From: JBMOOG01 sp049324535
GTDB taxonomy: Bacteria > Pseudomonadota > Alphaproteobacteria > Rhodobacterales > Rhodobacteraceae
DNA length: 64,000 nt
Assembly (NCBI GenBank): GCA_049324535.1
Contig: JBMOOG010000019.1
Location: 186,001-250,000, forward strand
Direction of reading: 5' to 3'
Notes under the pieces: model-generated
What the model saw: the letters and a program-made list of their open reading frames with translations, nothing else
What the model was told of the DNA's origin: nothing
The model's database searches: none
Shown here: one piece after another, positions 15,613 to 24,241 of the stretch
Numbering within the stretch: position 1 is the first letter of the stretch
Layout of the letters: each line of letters opens with the position of its first letter
Translations under genes and position numbers: made by a program

Positions 15613-16017
15613 ATGACGCCCTGCCGGAAGTTCCGCCCTTCGTCCGCCGCGACCTACGACGGCAAGCAGGGGTTTTCCTATTTCGAGGGCATCTCGCGCG
15701 AATCCGCCGGCGCGCAGGCGGTGTGCATGCACCTGCTGACCATCCCGCCCGGGGGCCGCGCCCGCGCGCACAAGCACGCCACCCATGAGACGGCGATCTA
15801 TGTGCTGGAAGGCACCACGATCATGCACTGGGGCGCGCGGCTCGAGCACCGGATGGAGATCGCGGCGGGCGAGATGCTCTACATTCCGGCCGACATGCCG
15901 CACCTGCCCTACAACCCCGGCCCGGGTGTTGCGCGCGCGGTCATCGCCCGCACCGACCCGCACGAGCAGGAAAGCGTGGTGCTCATGCCGGAACTCGAGG
16001 GGCTGGTGGCGGGCTGA
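15613..16017 (+). CDS. Cupin-domain protein
   Basis: 134 residues with a single conserved beta-barrel: metal-binding motif one HKHATHETAIYVLEG and motif two YIPADMPHLPYN. All likely metal ligands (His, His, Glu, His) are visible. Such small cupins can be oxygenases, isomerases or ligand sensors. It is divergent from the pyrimidine-type ABC importer and convergent with the SDR gene; its part in the pathway is unknown. AGCGAGGACGGCC precedes the ATG. Confidence 0.85.
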   Translation: MTPCRKFRPSSAATYDGKQGFSYFEGISRESAGAQAVCMHLLTIPPGGRARAHKHATHETAIYVLEGTTIMHWGARLEHRMEIAAGEMLYIPADMPHLPYNPGPGVARAVIARTDPHEQESVVLMPELEGLVAG

Positions 16018-16026
16018 GGCGCGCAT

Positions 16027-16725
16027 TCAGACCGACCTCGTGATGCCGCCGTCGACGCGGATCGCCTCGCCGGTGATGTAGCCCGCGCCCTCGGAGACGA
16101 GGAAGGCGATGGTCCGGGCGATCTCGTCCACCCGTCCGAAGCGCTTCAGCGCCGCCGCCTCGGCCACCTCGGGGCCCTGCGGGATCGAGTCGATGAAGCC
16201 CGGCATCAGCGCATTCACCCGGATGTTCTTCGGGCCGAGATCCTGCGCGACGATCTTCATCCAGGCGTGCAGCCCGGCCCGCATCGCCGACGAGGTCGGG
16301 AACCGCGCCTCCGGTTCCTGCGCGACATAGCTCGTGATGTTCACGATGGCGCCGCCGCCGGCCCGTTCCATGTGGGGAACGACCAGCCGGATCGGGCGCA
16401 CGGCCGAGAGGAAATAGACCTCCATCGCCCGGTGCCAGTCGGCATCGGTCAGCCCCAGCGCGCTTCCCCGCGGGCCGTGGCCGGCGGAGTTGACCAGGGC
16501 GTCGATCCGGCCCCAGCGCGCGACCGCCCCGTCGACGAGGCGCGCAAGATCGTCAGCACTTTCGTTCGAGCCGGTGACGCCGAAGCCGCCGAGTTCCTGC
16601 GCCAGCGCCTCGCCCTTGCCCGAGGACGACAGGATAGCCACCTGCCAGCCCTGCGCGGCCAGCTCGCGGGCGGCGGCCGCCCCCATGCCCGAGCCGCCGG
16701 CGGTGATGAGCGCGACTTTCGCCAC
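16027..16725 (-). CDS. Atypical short-chain dehydrogenase/reductase (SxxxR in place of YxxxK)
   Basis: 232 residues with a Rossmann fold: AGGSGMGAAAAREL for the cofactor turn, NSAGHGP for the NAG motif, and a C-terminal YITGEAIRVDGG typical of FabG-like SDRs. Where the catalytic Tyr-x3-Lys is expected, the sequence reads PTSSAMRAGL, so Ser and Arg occupy those positions. The protein may use another mechanism or be non-catalytic. It starts 4 nt after the dihydropyrimidinase stop, so both are in one operon. No SDR is needed in the standard reductive pathway; a role with a methylated intermediate or a malonate-semialdehyde-type product is only a guess. Confidence 0.85.
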   Translation of the reverse strand: MAKVALITAGGSGMGAAAARELAAQGWQVAILSSSGKGEALAQELGGFGVTGSNESADDLARLVDGAVARWGRIDALVNSAGHGPRGSALGLTDADWHRAMEVYFLSAVRPIRLVVPHMERAGGGAIVNITSYVAQEPEARFPTSSAMRAGLHAWMKIVAQDLGPKNIRVNALMPGFIDSIPQGPEVAEAAALKRFGRVDEIARTIAFLVSEGAGYITGEAIRVDGGITRSV

Positions 16726-16729
16726 CGCC

Positions 16730-18181
16730 TCAGACCCCCGTCGCCGGAATGCCCGACCGCTGCACCGGGCGCGGCGCGGTCAGGTCCTTCCACGCGCTCA
16801 GCGCCCGGCTGACCGGGCCGGCCGGGTCGCGGGCCACGAACTGGCCGTGGCCCTCTTCGGTCGTGACCTTGCCTTCGGTCACGGCGACCTGCCCGCGCGT
16901 CAGCGTGTAACGCGGCAGGCCCCTGACCTTGTGGCCCTCGAAGACGTTGTAGTCGATGGCCGACTGCTGGGTCGAGGCCGAGATGGTCTTTTCCGCCTCG
17001 GGATCCCAGACCACGATGTCGGCATCCGAGCCCACGAGGATCGCGCCCTTCTTGGGGTAGCAGTTGAGGATCTTGGCGATGTTGGTCGAGGTGACGGCCA
17101 CGAATTCGTTCATGGTCAGACGCCCGGTCCCCACCCCGTGGGTCCAGAGCATCGGCATCCGGTCCTCGAGCCCCCCCGTGCCGTTCGGGATCTTGGCGAA
17201 GTTGCCGAGCCCGAAGCGCTTCTGTTCGGTGGTGAAGGCGCAATGGTCCGTGGCCACCACCGACAGCGATCCCGACTGCAGCCCCGCCCAGAGACTGTCC
17301 TGATGGCGCTTGTCGCGGAAGGGCGGCGACATCACCCGCCGCGCGGCGTGGTCCCAGTCGGGGTTGAAATACTCGCTCTCGTCGAGCGTCAGGTGCTGGA
17401 TCAGCGGCTCGCCCCAGACGCGCTTGCCCTGCATCCGCGCGCGCCGGATCGCCTCGTGCGCCTCCTCGCAGGAGGTGTGCACGACGTAAAGCGGCACGCC
17501 CGCCATGTCGGCGATCATGATCGCGCGGTTGGTGGCCTCGCCCTCGACCTGTGGCGGGCGGGAATAGGCGTGGGCCTCGGGGCCGGTGTTGCCCTCGGCC
17601 AGGAGTTTCGCGGTCAGTTCCGCCACCACGTCGCCGTTCTCGGCATGGACGAGCGCGATGGCGCCCAGTTCCCGGCAGCGGCGGAACGAGGCGAAGAGCT
17701 CGTCGTCGTTCACCATCAGCGCGCCCTTGTAGGCCATGAAGTGCTTGAAGGTGTTGATGCCGCGCTCGGTCACGGCCTTCATCTCGTCGAAGACCTGCTC
17801 GCCCCACCAGGTCACCGCCATGTGGAAGGAATAGTCGCAGTTGGCGCGGCTGGTCTTGTTGTCCCACATCTTCAGCGCGTCCATCAGGCCCTGGCCGGGC
17901 GCAGGCAGCGCGAAATCGACCACCATCGTGGTGCCGCCGGCCAGCGCCGCGCGGGTGCCGCTTTCGAAGTCGTCGCTGGAGTAGGTGCCCATGAAGGGCA
18001 TCTCGAGATGGGTGTGCGGGTCGATCCCCCCCGGCATGACGTAGCAGCCGGTCGCGTCCAGCACCCGGTCGCCGACCAGGTTGTCGCCGATGTGGATGAT
18101 GCGGCCGCCCTCGACCAGAACGTCGGCCTTGTAGGTCAGGTCGGCGGTGACGATGGTACCGTTCTTGATGACCGTGCTCAC
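16730..18181 (-). CDS. hydA: Dihydropyrimidinase (D-hydantoinase)
   Basis: 483 residues from a GTG at 18181, chosen because AAGGAGG lies five bases upstream and the family starts here. It hydrolyses 5,6-dihydrouracil/dihydrothymine to N-carbamoyl-beta-amino acids in the cytoplasm. Metal-site residues are visible: His56 and His58 (GGIDPHTHLEMP), the carboxylated Lys152 (FMAYKG), His179 (VHAEN), His235 (VVHTS) and Asp312 (ATDHCAF). It follows the amidase and GH114-like genes and precedes the SDR. Equivalent to PydB of the reductive pyrimidine pathway. Confidence 0.95.
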   Translation of the reverse strand: MSTVIKNGTIVTADLTYKADVLVEGGRIIHIGDNLVGDRVLDATGCYVMPGGIDPHTHLEMPFMGTYSSDDFESGTRAALAGGTTMVVDFALPAPGQGLMDALKMWDNKTSRANCDYSFHMAVTWWGEQVFDEMKAVTERGINTFKHFMAYKGALMVNDDELFASFRRCRELGAIALVHAENGDVVAELTAKLLAEGNTGPEAHAYSRPPQVEGEATNRAIMIADMAGVPLYVVHTSCEEAHEAIRRARMQGKRVWGEPLIQHLTLDESEYFNPDWDHAARRVMSPPFRDKRHQDSLWAGLQSGSLSVVATDHCAFTTEQKRFGLGNFAKIPNGTGGLEDRMPMLWTHGVGTGRLTMNEFVAVTSTNIAKILNCYPKKGAILVGSDADIVVWDPEAEKTISASTQQSAIDYNVFEGHKVRGLPRYTLTRGQVAVTEGKVTTEEGHGQFVARDPAGPVSRALSAWKDLTAPRPVQRSGIPATGV

Positions 18182-18246
18182 GGCGTCCTCCTTCTGTTGG
18201 CGGGCCGCGGCCGCGCAAGGCGGCCGCGGCCCATGTTCGTTCCCCG

Positions 18247-19071
18247 TCAGGGGCAGGTCTTGACCCAGGAATTCAGCGCGCGCTTCTTCAGGATGAAGGC
18301 CACCCCGTTGGCCTTTCCCCAGGCACACGCCTCCTTGAACCGCGGGTTCTGGTCCTTGTACTCGATGGCCAGCACGGGCTTTCCGGCGGCCGCATAGGGC
18401 AGCATCCGGCCGCACCAGCCCTGCTTGTGGCAGCTTTCCACCACCGCGAAGTCGAACCGGTCGACGAGCTTCGGCGTCAGGTCGGGCACGTTCTTCTGCC
18501 CGATCGTCAGCCCCAGGGCATGGGCCTCGTCCGCCAGCGCCCGCATGTAGGCCAGAGTGTCGGCCTCGGTCAGCGGAAAGCCGCTGTCGTTCTGGTAGGC
18601 ATCCACGTTGTCGGGGTCGATCGCCTTGAACCCGAGATCCGCGCAGCGCTGGAAGCGCGCCCGCATGATCGGGATCAGGATGTCGCGCCGGCGGATGTCG
18701 AGGAACTTCTCGTCGGGCCAGTCGCCATAGACCTTGCCCACCACCGAGGGCGGAAACGCGCCCTTGTCCGCGCGGTAATTCTCGACGGTGCCGACGCTGA
18801 CGTAGCAGATCGGCGTCACCCCGCCCGCGACCAGCGCGGCAATCTGCGCCGCCGAGTGGTTGTCGGGATCGAGGTCGAGATAGACCACGTTGCGTGACAG
18901 CGTGATGGGCGCGGAATACTGCACATCCCAGACCTGCTGGGCCGGGGCCGGCTTGGTCTTGGCCGGGGCCTGCGCCGGCGCCAGCGCCAGTGCCAGCAGC
19001 AGGGCCGCCGACCCGGCCGCCCGCCGGCGCGTGCGGCGCCGGTCCGCGTTACGTCCTCTGTCCGGAATCAT
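18247..19071 (-). CDS. Secreted GH114-like protein (endo-alpha-1,4-polygalactosaminidase family)
   Basis: 274 residues from the ATG at 19071 (GGAGG nine bases upstream). An Arg-rich n-region (RRRTRRRAAG) precedes a hydrophobic core, a Sec or possibly Tat signal, cleaved near APAQAPA. The mature part follows the GH114/TM1410 barrel: WDVQYSAPI, then YLDLDPDNH, ICYVSVGTVENYR, a conserved GFKAIDPDNVDAY and VVESCH. Family enzymes cut galactosaminogalactan-type polysaccharides. It sits between pydC and pydB on the same strand, 125 nt and 65 nt from them, which is an unexpected place for a polysaccharide hydrolase. Confidence 0.8.
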   Translation of the reverse strand: MIPDRGRNADRRRTRRRAAGSAALLLALALAPAQAPAKTKPAPAQQVWDVQYSAPITLSRNVVYLDLDPDNHSAAQIAALVAGGVTPICYVSVGTVENYRADKGAFPPSVVGKVYGDWPDEKFLDIRRRDILIPIMRARFQRCADLGFKAIDPDNVDAYQNDSGFPLTEADTLAYMRALADEAHALGLTIGQKNVPDLTPKLVDRFDFAVVESCHKQGWCGRMLPYAAAGKPVLAIEYKDQNPRFKEACAWGKANGVAFILKKRALNSWVKTCP

Positions 19072-19196
19072 TCTGTCTGTCCTCCGCATGAGTCGCTCAT
19101 GCCGAGACAGTGGGCCGGAATTCGGCAACATCATGTCACCGCGGCCCGGACCGCGCCGACGCCAGCCCGGAGCGGTCGCCGATGCGGCGCGCCCGG

Positions 19197-20447
19197 TCAA
19201 TCCACGACCTCCGCCACCTCGAGGACCGAATGCAGCAGCACATCGGTGCCGGCCGCCGCCCATTCGGGGCTGATCTCCTCGGCTTCGTTGTGCGACAGCC
19301 CGTCCACGCAGGGGCACATGATCATCACCGTGGGAGCCACGCGGTTGATCCAGCAGGCGTCGTGCCCGGCGCCGGAGACGATGTCCATGTGGCTGTAGCC
19401 GAGCTTTTCGGCCGACCGGCGCACGATGCCGACCAGCCGTTCGTCGAAGGCCGGCGGATCGAAGAAGCCGACGGTCTTGGCCTCGAACTTCACGCCCACC
19501 TCGGCGCAGAGCCCCGGCGCCTTCGCGAGAAGCTCGGCCACCATCTCCTCGAGCACCGGCAGGATGTGGCTGCGCAGATCGACGGTGAAGACGATCTTCT
19601 CGGCGATGATGTTGCGCGAATTGGGATAGACGTCGATGTGCCCGATCGCCCCCACCGCGTTCGGCTGGCGCTTCATCGCGATCTCGTGGACAAGCTCGGT
19701 CACCCGCGCCAGCGCCCGACCGGCGTTGCGGCGCAGATACATCGGCGTCGAGCCGGTGTGCTGGCCCTTGCCGGTCACGGTGCATTCGATCCAGCGCAGG
19801 CCCTGGCCGTGGGTCACCACGCCGATCTGCTTGCCCTCGGCCTCGAGGATCGGGCCCTGCTCGATGTGATACTCGAACATGGCGTGCATCTTGCGCGTGC
19901 CGACCGGCTCGGTCCCCTTCCAGCCGATCCGTTCGAGCTCGTCGCCGAAGCGCAGCCCCCTGGCGTCGCGCCGGTCATAGGCCCAGTCCTGGTCGAGCAC
20001 CCCCGCGAAGACGCCCGAGGCCAGCATCGCCGGCGCAAAGCGCGTGCCCTCCTCGTTCGTCCAGTTGGTGACGACGATCGGGTGGCGGGTCCGGATGCCG
20101 AGATCGTTCAGGGTGCGCACCACCTCGAGCCCGGCCAGAACCCCGAGCACGCCGTCGTACTTCCCGCCCGTCGGCTGGGTGTCGAGATGGCTGCCGATGT
20201 AGACCGGCAGGGCATCGGGATCGGTGCCGGGACGCAGGGCGAACATGTCGCCCATGGTGTCGACCGACATGGTCATGCCCGCCGCCTCGCACCAGGACTG
20301 GAAGAGCCGGCGCCCCTCGCCGTCGGCGTCGGTCAGGGTCTGGCGGTTGTTGCCGCCGGCGATCCCCGGGCCGATCGTCGCCATCTCCATCAGGCTGTCC
20401 CAGAGTCGCGCGGAATCGATGCGGAGGTTTTCCCCGGCTGTGGGCAT
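19197..20447 (-). CDS. N-carbamoyl-beta-alanine amidase (Zn-dependent hydantoinase/carbamoylase family)
   Basis: 416 residues from the ATG at 20447 (GGGGAG upstream). It is an M20-type amidase with metal motifs SHLDTQPTGGKYDG and NEEGTRF, and a final GAGHDACW-to-LSHNEAEE region that supplies the last His ligand and Glu. It releases beta-alanine or beta-aminoisobutyrate with CO2 and ammonia from the product of dihydropyrimidinase (PydC role). It is divergent from a RutR-like gene, with a RutR consensus palindrome between the two. Confidence 0.93.
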   Translation of the reverse strand: MPTAGENLRIDSARLWDSLMEMATIGPGIAGGNNRQTLTDADGEGRRLFQSWCEAAGMTMSVDTMGDMFALRPGTDPDALPVYIGSHLDTQPTGGKYDGVLGVLAGLEVVRTLNDLGIRTRHPIVVTNWTNEEGTRFAPAMLASGVFAGVLDQDWAYDRRDARGLRFGDELERIGWKGTEPVGTRKMHAMFEYHIEQGPILEAEGKQIGVVTHGQGLRWIECTVTGKGQHTGSTPMYLRRNAGRALARVTELVHEIAMKRQPNAVGAIGHIDVYPNSRNIIAEKIVFTVDLRSHILPVLEEMVAELLAKAPGLCAEVGVKFEAKTVGFFDPPAFDERLVGIVRRSAEKLGYSHMDIVSGAGHDACWINRVAPTVMIMCPCVDGLSHNEAEEISPEWAAAGTDVLLHSVLEVAEVVD

Positions 20448-20517
20448 CTGGCGTTCTCCCCTTCGCCGGTCGGGGGTCTTCGGCGCCCCTTGCGGCGAAT
20501 CGTTGGCTGGCAATAGT

Positions 20518-20533
20518 CTGACCATATGGTCAG
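20518..20533. promoter_or_regulatory. RutR-type operator palindrome
   Basis: CTGACCATATGGTCAG is a perfect 16-bp palindrome and matches the RutR consensus TTGACCA-NN-TGGTCAA at 12 of 14 defined positions. It lies between the divergent amidase gene and the first RutR-like gene, so it can control both. Confidence 0.8.
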
Positions 20534-20594
20534 GTTGAGACTACACAACCGGGCCATGCGGACAACGATTTTCTCGGGGAGGCACCAGGGGCCG

Positions 20595-21239
20595 ATGGCC
20601 GAGGACGCGCAGCGCGAGCAGAAGCCGGGACGGCGCGGCGAGATCCGCCGCGAAAACGAGCGGCTGATCCTCGAAGCCGCCGAGAAGGTCTTTGCCGAAG
20701 CCGGCTACGGCGGCGCGACGATGCAGCTCATCGCCGACATGGCCGGGCTGCCGAAGGCGAACCTGCACTACTACTTCGCGACCAAGGAAGACCTCTACCG
20801 CCGGGTCGTGGCGAACATCTTCGACATCTGGCTGCACGCCGCCGATGCGATGGACGGGGCCGACGGCCCGGCCGAGGGCATCGGCGCCTACATCGACGCC
20901 AAGATGGAGATCTCGCGCCGCCACCCCGACGGGTCCAAGGTCTGGGCGTCCGAGGTGATGCACGGCGCGCCGGTGATCCAGGACTATCTGGAAACCACGC
21001 TGACGGACTGGACCGAGGGGCGCGTCGCGGTGATCGAACGCTGGATCGCCGAGGGCAAGATGGCCCCGGTCGATCCGCGGCACCTGCTCTACATGCTCTG
21101 GGCGACGACCCAGCATTACGCCGACTTCGGCCACCAGATCGAGACGCTGAACGGCGGCCGGCCGCTGTCGGACGCGCAGTGGAAGGCGGCCAAGGACAGC
21201 GTCAAGGCGATCGTGCTGCGCGGCATCGGTGCCGCCTGA
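20595..21239 (+). CDS. TetR-family regulator, RutR-like paralogue 1
   Basis: 214 residues from the ATG at 20595 (AGGGG upstream). N-terminal TetR HTH (GYGGATMQLIADMAGLPKAN, then LHYYFATKEDLY) and the RutR-type ligand domain (FDIWL, and LLYMLWATTQHYADF). RutR binds uracil or thymine and regulates pyrimidine genes. It is the more diverged of two RutR-like proteins here; DIWLAPL of RutR is DIWLHAA. It is followed 11 nt later by a DUF336 gene. Confidence 0.88.
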   Translation: MAEDAQREQKPGRRGEIRRENERLILEAAEKVFAEAGYGGATMQLIADMAGLPKANLHYYFATKEDLYRRVVANIFDIWLHAADAMDGADGPAEGIGAYIDAKMEISRRHPDGSKVWASEVMHGAPVIQDYLETTLTDWTEGRVAVIERWIAEGKMAPVDPRHLLYMLWATTQHYADFGHQIETLNGGRPLSDAQWKAAKDSVKAIVLRGIGAA

Positions 21240-21250
21240 GGGAGATGCGG

Positions 21251-21697
21251 ATGGAGATTGCCGAACTGGAGGCCGAAGCGGCCGATCTGGTGCTGCCGGA
21301 CTTCGACGAAGGAACCGCCTGGCGGCTCGGCCAGTCGCTGGTCGCGCTGGCCCTGGCCGATGCCCTGCCGGTGGTCATCGACATCCGCACCCCCGACCGG
21401 ACGCTTTTCCACGCGGCCCTGCCCGGATCGGCCCCAGTGAACGATCTCTGGGCGCTGCGCAAGTCGCGCACGGCCTTCCTCTTCCAGAAGCCTTCGCTGC
21501 TGGTGGGGCGAAGGCTGCAGGCCAAGGCCGAGACGGTGGCGAAGCACGGGCTCGATCCGGCCCACCACGCCGTCGAGGGCGGCGCGGTTCCGATCCGGGT
21601 CCGCGCCGCGGGGGTCGTGGCCGTCGTGACCGTCTCGGGCCTGACCCAGGTCGAGGACCACATCCTCGCCGTGCGAGGCCTGCGGACGCTGCTCTGA
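21251..21697 (+). CDS. DUF336/UPF0303-type heme-degrading domain protein
   Basis: 148 residues from the ATG at 21251 with GGAGATGCGG upstream (a second ATG six bases earlier is possible). It is a GlcG/HbpS/UPF0303-like single alpha/beta domain: ALPVVIDIRTPDRTLFHAALPG, FLFQKPSLLVGRRLQAK, and a C-terminal AVPIRVRAAGVVAVVTVSGL typical of the family. These proteins are of uncertain function; some bind heme or help diol dehydratases. It is cotranscribed with the first RutR-like gene. Confidence 0.85.
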   Translation: MEIAELEAEAADLVLPDFDEGTAWRLGQSLVALALADALPVVIDIRTPDRTLFHAALPGSAPVNDLWALRKSRTAFLFQKPSLLVGRRLQAKAETVAKHGLDPAHHAVEGGAVPIRVRAAGVVAVVTVSGLTQVEDHILAVRGLRTLL

Positions 21698-21737
21698 CGG
21701 CGCCCGCCGAGGCTGGCGCTGCTCGGGCCGGCGCCGC

Positions 21738-22043
21738 TCAGCCCGGCGCCCGCGCCGGCTCTTTCAGCTCGGTCTCGACAAAGCGCATCACCGCCGGGCC
21801 ATCGTTGACCACGTTGTGCGCGACCCCTTCCGAGCGCCGGTAGGCGACCCCGGCCGGCACGAGCACCGTGCGGCTCGACCCGTCCGCTTCCTCGATCCGC
21901 ATCGGGCAGTCGGTCAGCGCCACGATGACATAGTCGTGCCCATGGCGGTGCCAGCCGGTCTCGGCACCCGGCTCGAAGTCGAACCGGGTCACACGAACCC
22001 TCTCGTCATCGACCAGGACATGGGCCGTGCAGGCCGGGCGCAT
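21738..22043 (-). CDS. Cupin-domain protein downstream of the aminotransferase
   Basis: 101 residues, single cupin barrel with first motif WHRHGHDYVIVAL (three His visible) and second motif GVAHNVVN. It starts 4 nt after the aminotransferase stop and so is the distal gene of that operon. Substrate unknown; a small cupin beside an omega-aminotransferase could act on a product or only share regulation. Confidence 0.8.
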   Translation of the reverse strand: MRPACTAHVLVDDERVRVTRFDFEPGAETGWHRHGHDYVIVALTDCPMRIEEADGSSRTVLVPAGVAYRRSEGVAHNVVNDGPAVMRFVETELKEPARAPG

Positions 22044-22047
22044 CGCG

Positions 22048-23376
22048 TCAGTCCAGCGTGTCGAGGACGCCCTTCAGCGTCCCGATCAGCTCGTCGATCT
22101 GGGCCTTCGACACGATCAGCGGCGGGCTCATCGCGATGATGTCGCCGGTGGTGCGGATCAGGATGCCCTTCTCGTAGGCCTTCAGGAAGGCCGAGAAGGC
22201 GCGCTTGGTCGGCTCGCCCGCGATGGGCTCGAGCTCGACGGCGCCGATCAGGCCCTCGTTGCGGATGTCGATGACGTGGCGTGTCCCCTTCAGCGCGTGC
22301 AGCGCCTCCTGCCAGTAGGGCGCGAGTTCGGCGCAGCGCTGGAAGAGCCCCTCCTCCTTGTAGGTCTCGAGCGTGGCAATGCCCGCGGCCGCCGCGATCG
22401 GGTTGCCGGAATAGGTGTAGCCGTGGAAGAGCTCGATCATGTGCTCGGGGCCGTGCATGAACGCATCGTGCACCTCGGCCGTGGTCAGCACCGCGCCCAT
22501 CGGGATGACGCCGTTGGTCAGGCCCTTGGCGGTGGTCATCAGATCCGGCCGGATGCCGTAGTGCTGGGCCGCGAAGGGCGCGCCGAGGCGCCCGAAGCCG
22601 GTGATGACCTCGTCGAAGATCAGAAGGATGCCGTATTTCTTCGTGATCGCCCGCAGCTTTTCCAGATAACCCTTCGGCGGGATCAGCACCCCGGTCGATC
22701 CCGCGACCGGTTCGACGATCACCGCGGCGATGGTCTCGGCCCCGTGCAGCGCGACGATGCGCTCGAGCTCGTCGGCCAGGTTCGCGCCATGCTCGGGCTG
22801 GCCCTTCGACCAGGCGTTCAGCGCCGGCAGATGGGTGTGCGGCAGATGGTCGACGCCGCCCAGCATGGTACCGAACACCTTGCGGTTGTTGACGATGCCG
22901 CCGACCGAGATGCCGCCGAAGTTCACGCCGTGATAGCCGCGTTCGCGCCCGATCAGGCGGGTGCGCGCGCCCTCGCCCCGCGCCCGGTGATAGGCGATGG
23001 CGAGCTTCAGCGCGGTCTCGACGCTTTCCGACCCCGAGTTGGTGTAGAAGACATGCTCCATGCCCTCGGGCGCGATCTCGATGATGCGGTTCGCCAGCTC
23101 GAAGGCGGACGGATGGCCCATCTGGAAGGCGGGCGCATAGTCGAGCTCGGCCGCCTGGCGGGCGATGGCCTCGGTGATCTTCGGCCGGCAGTGGCCGGCG
23201 TTGCAGCACCAGAGCCCCGCGGTGCCGTCCAGAACCTGCCGCCCGTCCGACGTGGTGTAATGCATGTCCTTCGCGCCCACGAACATGCGCGGCGCCTTCT
23301 TGAACTGGCGGTTCGCGGTGAACGGCATCCAGAAGGCGTTGAGGTCGTTGGGCGTGGTCTTGCGGTCGAGCGCCAT
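22048..23376 (-). CDS. Class III omega-aminotransferase (beta-alanine:pyruvate type)
   Basis: 442 residues from the ATG at 23376. Fold-type I PLP enzyme of class III: YTNSGSESVETALKLA, a VIVEPVAGSTG segment, IFDEVITGFGR and the Schiff-base Lys in TTAKGLTNG. N-terminal NAFWMPFTANRQFK is characteristic of beta-alanine:pyruvate transaminases. It would convert beta-alanine or beta-aminoisobutyrate from the amidase to malonate or methylmalonate semialdehyde. It is divergent from the second RutR-like gene with an operator between. Confidence 0.93.
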   Translation of the reverse strand: MALDRKTTPNDLNAFWMPFTANRQFKKAPRMFVGAKDMHYTTSDGRQVLDGTAGLWCCNAGHCRPKITEAIARQAAELDYAPAFQMGHPSAFELANRIIEIAPEGMEHVFYTNSGSESVETALKLAIAYHRARGEGARTRLIGRERGYHGVNFGGISVGGIVNNRKVFGTMLGGVDHLPHTHLPALNAWSKGQPEHGANLADELERIVALHGAETIAAVIVEPVAGSTGVLIPPKGYLEKLRAITKKYGILLIFDEVITGFGRLGAPFAAQHYGIRPDLMTTAKGLTNGVIPMGAVLTTAEVHDAFMHGPEHMIELFHGYTYSGNPIAAAAGIATLETYKEEGLFQRCAELAPYWQEALHALKGTRHVIDIRNEGLIGAVELEPIAGEPTKRAFSAFLKAYEKGILIRTTGDIIAMSPPLIVSKAQIDELIGTLKGVLDTLD

Positions 23377-23438
23377 GTTCCGTCTCCCTGCGGCTGCCGG
23401 CGGGCGCGGTTCCTGTCGGCGCGGCGTGCATCTGTTGT

Positions 23439-23454
23439 TTGACCAAATGGTCAG
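23439..23454. promoter_or_regulatory. RutR-type operator palindrome
   Basis: TTGACCAAATGGTCAG matches the RutR consensus TTGACCA-NN-TGGTCAA at 13 of 14 defined positions. It lies between the divergent aminotransferase and second RutR-like genes, 63 nt upstream of the aminotransferase ATG. Confidence 0.85.
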
Positions 23455-23547
23455 AAATACACTATCAGAGCCCCCCGCCCCCTTCAAGCGGTGCAGAGGT
23501 GGGCAAGCGCGGCCGGCGCGTGCTAAGGTCGGACCGGGAGGACCGAG

Positions 23548-24171
23548 GTGGACGACATCGAACCCGCCGCGCCGCGGCGCTCGCGCATTCAGGAACGCAA
23601 CCGCCGGGCTATCCTCGCCGCCGGGCTCGAGGTGTTCTCGCAATACGGGTTCCGGGGCGCGACGCTCGACCAGATCGCCGAGGTGGCCGGGCTGTCCAAG
23701 CCGAACCTGCTCTATTACTTCCCGTCCAAGGAGGCGATCCACGAGACGCTTCTGGCCGGACTTCTCGACATCTGGCTGGCGCCGCTGCGCGCGATGCGCG
23801 AGGACGGCGATCCGGTGCCCGAGATCCTCGCCTACGTGCGCCGCAAGCTGGAGATCAGCCGCGACATGCCGCGAGAAAGCCGGCTCTTCGCCAACGAGAT
23901 CCTTCAGGGCGCGCCGCGGATGATGGAGGCGATCGCGACCGAGCTGAAGTCGCTGGTCGACGACAAGGCGGCGGTGATCGCGGGCTGGGTGCAGACCGGA
24001 CGCATACGCCCGGTCGATCCGCATCACCTGATCTTCTCGATCTGGGCGCTGACCCAGCACTACGCCGATTTCGACGTGCAGGTGCGCGCCGTGCTCGGGC
24101 CCGGCCATGACCCTTTTGCCGAGGCCGGGCGTCATCTCGACGCGCTGTTCACCCGCCTGCTCGCCCCCTGA
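23548..24171 (+). CDS. rutR: TetR-family regulator, closest RutR homologue
   Basis: 207 residues from a GTG at 23548 (GGGAGGA upstream). It matches E. coli RutR along its length: RGATLDQIAEVAGLSKPNLL, YYFPSKEA, LDIWLAPLRAMRED, LEISRD, GAPRMM, IAGWVQTGRIRPVDPHHLIF and IWALTQHYADF. RutR is a repressor released by uracil. The second copy in the window at 20595 is clearly paralogous; which one is the pathway sensor is not decided by sequence. It is convergent with preA; a double hairpin separates them. Confidence 0.9.
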   Translation: MDDIEPAAPRRSRIQERNRRAILAAGLEVFSQYGFRGATLDQIAEVAGLSKPNLLYYFPSKEAIHETLLAGLLDIWLAPLRAMREDGDPVPEILAYVRRKLEISRDMPRESRLFANEILQGAPRMMEAIATELKSLVDDKAAVIAGWVQTGRIRPVDPHHLIFSIWALTQHYADFDVQVRAVLGPGHDPFAEAGRHLDALFTRLLAP

Positions 24172-24194
24172 GCGCGCCCCCGCGAGCGCGCCCC

Positions 24195-24240
24195 GGAATT
24201 TTCGCCGAAAATTCCGCCAGAAATTTCGGCGAAATTTCTG
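24195..24240. terminator. Double AT-rich hairpin between convergent genes
   Basis: Two perfect hairpins in tandem: GGAATTTTC-gcc-GAAAATTCC (24195-24215) and CAGAAATTTC-ggc-GAAATTTCTG (24218-24240), with 9- and 10-bp stems and 3-nt loops. Both share the AATTT core, so they could also cross-pair. They lie between the stops of rutR-like and preA. A bidirectional terminator is the simple reading; it is unusually AT-rich for this genome. Confidence 0.7.
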
Positions 24241-24241
24241 A

